Positions 5,888 to 7,225 of a DNA stretch of 7,225 nt are shown here, piece after piece. The notes beneath the pieces were generated by a model. It did no database searches. It saw nothing but the letters and a program-made list of their open reading frames with translations, and was not told where the DNA came from. The first letter of the stretch is position 1; every line of letters starts with the position of its first letter. The position numbers and the translations under genes are program-made. The stretch comes from Gammaproteobacteria bacterium. GTDB lineage: Bacteria; Pseudomonadota; Gammaproteobacteria; HK1. The stretch lies in contig JAGRHX010001079.1 in the NCBI GenBank assembly GCA_020444775.1, positions 1 to 7,225 on the forward strand, given 5' to 3'.

Positions 5888-7042
5888 TCATTCCTGTGGC
5901 AGGTCCAGCACCCGTTTGGCGATGATGTTGCGTTGGATCTCGTTCGAACCGCCGTAGATGGTCCCAGGACGGGACATGTAGAACGGCGCAAGCACCTCGA
6001 CCATCTCGTCACCGAACTCGACCGGACCACTCAGCGCCCCCTTCTCGTCCGCCGCCTCCAGCAACAGCTCGGACAGCCGCTGATACAGCTCCATCGCCCA
6101 GATCTTCAGTGAGGAGACATCCGGCCCCAGGGTCTGACCGCGCCGGACCTGATCCACATAGCGTTCGTACAGGGAGCCCAGGTCGGCCAGATCCAGCTGC
6201 AGCTGGGTCAAGCGGTCGGCAAACACGGGATCGTCCAGCAGACCACGGCTGCGCGCGACCTTCTCCAGTCGGGTCAGGGCATAGCGTGGCCGACGCGGGC
6301 TGCCTATCCCGAGCCGCTCGAAGCCCAGTAGGGCCTTGGCAATCGTCCAGCCCTGGTTGAGCTCTCCCACCAGGTGATCGGCCGGGGTCCGCACGTTGTC
6401 GAAGAAGACCTGACAGAACTCCTCGTGACCGGCAATGTTGCGGATCGGCCGCAGGCTGATCCCGGGCGTCGTCATGTCCAGCAACATGAAGCTGATGCCA
6501 GCCTGCTTGCGGGGTGCGTCCCGGTCGGTGCGCACCAACACGTACATATGCGTGGCGTCAGTCGCCATCGAAGTCCAGATCTTGGAACCGTTGATGACGT
6601 ACGCGTCGCCGTCCAAGACCGCGGTGGTCTGCAGGTTGGCCAGATCCGAGCCGGCGTTGGGCTCGGAGTAGCCCTGACACCAGATGTTCTCGCCAGCGAT
6701 GATCGGCGGCAGGAAGCGGCGCTGTTGCTCGGCGGTACCGTAGCGCATCAAGGTGGGACCCACCTGGGTGATGCCCTGGTCGGGCATGCGGCCGATGCCG
6801 ATACGCTCCTGCTCCTCGAGCATGATGATCTGCTTGCTCGGCGAGAGCCCCATGCCACCATGCTCGACCGGCCAGGCCGGTGCGATCCAGCCTTGTCGGG
6901 ACAGGCACAGATACCAGTCACGGCACTCGTCCCAACGCAATCGTCGCGGCAGGAAGCGCAGCGCCCGCGGGTAGTTTGCCTCGAAGAAATCTCGTACCTC
7001 GGTGCGGAAGCGGTCGTCACTGAGTGCGTTCCAATCGGTCAT
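5888..7042 (-). CDS. Acyl-CoA dehydrogenase (FadE-like) without the YEGT Glu, 384 aa
   Basis: This is a full-length flavoprotein acyl-CoA dehydrogenase that introduces a 2,3-double bond into an acyl-CoA. The signature CQGYSEPNAGSDLANLQT (122-139) contacts FAD and substrate, KIWTSMA (154-160) follows the KxWITNA pattern, and FFDNVRTPADHLVGELNQGW (213-232) is the middle-domain motif. The C-terminal YGGSNEIQRNIIAKRVL is the FAD-binding end. Where MCAD has its catalytic Glu (YEGT), this protein has Gly364. However, GFERLG provides Glu242 at the helix-G position that serves as base in isovaleryl- and long-chain acyl-CoA dehydrogenases. The start ATG 7042 has GGAG at 7052-7049, 6 nt away, and overlaps the stop of an upstream acyl-CoA dehydrogenase. 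The pair may form a heteromer, as in the alpha2beta2 enzymes of steroid catabolism. Substrate unknown. Confidence 0.92.
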   Translation of the reverse strand: MTDWNALSDDRFRTEVRDFFEANYPRALRFLPRRLRWDECRDWYLCLSRQGWIAPAWPVEHGGMGLSPSKQIIMLEEQERIGIGRMPDQGITQVGPTLMRYGTAEQQRRFLPPIIAGENIWCQGYSEPNAGSDLANLQTTAVLDGDAYVINGSKIWTSMATDATHMYVLVRTDRDAPRKQAGISFMLLDMTTPGISLRPIRNIAGHEEFCQVFFDNVRTPADHLVGELNQGWTIAKALLGFERLGIGSPRRPRYALTRLEKVARSRGLLDDPVFADRLTQLQLDLADLGSLYERYVDQVRRGQTLGPDVSSLKIWAMELYQRLSELLLEAADEKGALSGPVEFGDEMVEVLAPFYMSRPGTIYGGSNEIQRNIIAKRVLDLPQE

Positions 7043-7225
7043 GTTCTGCTCCGGGAATCCTCGGCCTGGGTGGCCTCCAGCGCCGCGCCATGACGCTGCA
7101 GCCGGGTGAAACGACGCCGGTGGAAGGCACTGTTACCGAGCCAGGCGCTCAGGGTCATGGCTCGCTTTACGTACAAGCCGACATCGCTGTCCTCGGTGAA
7201 GCCGATACCACCGTGCATCTGGATG
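7039..7225 (-). CDS. Second acyl-CoA dehydrogenase, C-terminal fragment (5' end outside window)
   Basis: The frame is open from the window edge (first full codon at 7224-7222) to the TGA at 7041-7039, giving the last 61 residues. IQMHGGIGFTEDSDVGLYVKRA matches the QxHGGIGFTxExxxxLYxKRA motif of the acyl-CoA dehydrogenase C-terminal helical domain, the subfamily that pairs with the YGGS-type proteins. It is followed by a diverged Arg-rich tail. The stop overlaps the downstream gene by ATGA, so the two are cotranscribed and probably translationally coupled. The N-terminal FAD-binding and signature regions are not in this window, so activity cannot be judged. Confidence 0.85.
   Translation of the reverse strand, partial: IQMHGGIGFTEDSDVGLYVKRAMTLSAWLGNSAFHRRRFTRLQRHGAALEATQAEDSRSRT

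Noticed and set aside
6374..7093. 239-aa plus-strand frame opposite the acyl-CoA dehydrogenase
   Set aside because: It is antisense to a gene with full acyl-CoA dehydrogenase motifs, and its composition is that of a mirrored high-GC frame.
1..7225. CRISPR array, tRNA, transposase or attachment site
   Set aside because: The only short repeats are the two three-unit tandem arrays without spacers; no tRNA cloverleaf, transposase or integrase sequence is seen.

Overview
The window is high-GC, densely coded bacterial DNA with short intergenic spacers, Shine-Dalgarno starts and several ATGA start/stop overlaps. Gene content points to a proteobacterium, most likely a gammaproteobacterium: a YcbZ-type Lon-related protease followed by UspA-like and CBS-BON proteins, then fatty-acid and amide catabolism genes. 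The taxon is an inference; there is no rRNA or other marker gene. I see no tRNA, insertion sequence, CRISPR array or phage gene.

Left part (1-2366, plus strand): stress and proteostasis genes. These are the 3' end of a Lon-family protease carrying the catalytic lysine, a divergent two-domain universal-stress-like protein that starts inside the protease stop codon, a 348-bp gap holding a three-unit 17-bp tandem repeat and a small perfect hairpin, and a CBS-CBS-BON protein with a good ribosome binding site.

Middle (2441-4847, minus strand): a three-gene operon read right to left. It encodes an alpha/beta hydrolase with a complete triad, a 59-residue small protein, and an amidase-signature hydrolase with an intact Ser-cisSer-Lys triad. 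The small protein's stop overlaps the amidase start, and its C-terminus resembles the end of GatC/AtzG-type small subunits. A metallo-beta-lactamase-fold hydrolase of the AHL-lactonase-like type (4900-5778, plus) is divergent from this operon with only 52 bp between.

Right part (5888-7225, minus strand): two acyl-CoA dehydrogenase genes overlapping by ATGA. The upstream one is cut by the window edge. The complete one lacks the usual catalytic Glu of the YEGT motif (it has YGGS) but has a Glu in the helix-G position used by isovaleryl- and long-chain acyl-CoA dehydrogenases. The 109-bp convergent spacer before it carries three 11-bp tandem repeats abutting a GC-rich hairpin.

Taken together, the right two thirds looks like a catabolic locus in which amide, ester or lactone bonds are hydrolysed and the released acyl chain is oxidised as a CoA thioester. 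The substrate cannot be read from sequence. Nothing here is clearly a new defence or mobile system; the most interesting points are the small GatC/AtzG-like partner, the odd acyl-CoA dehydrogenase pair and the two intergenic tandem-repeat arrays.
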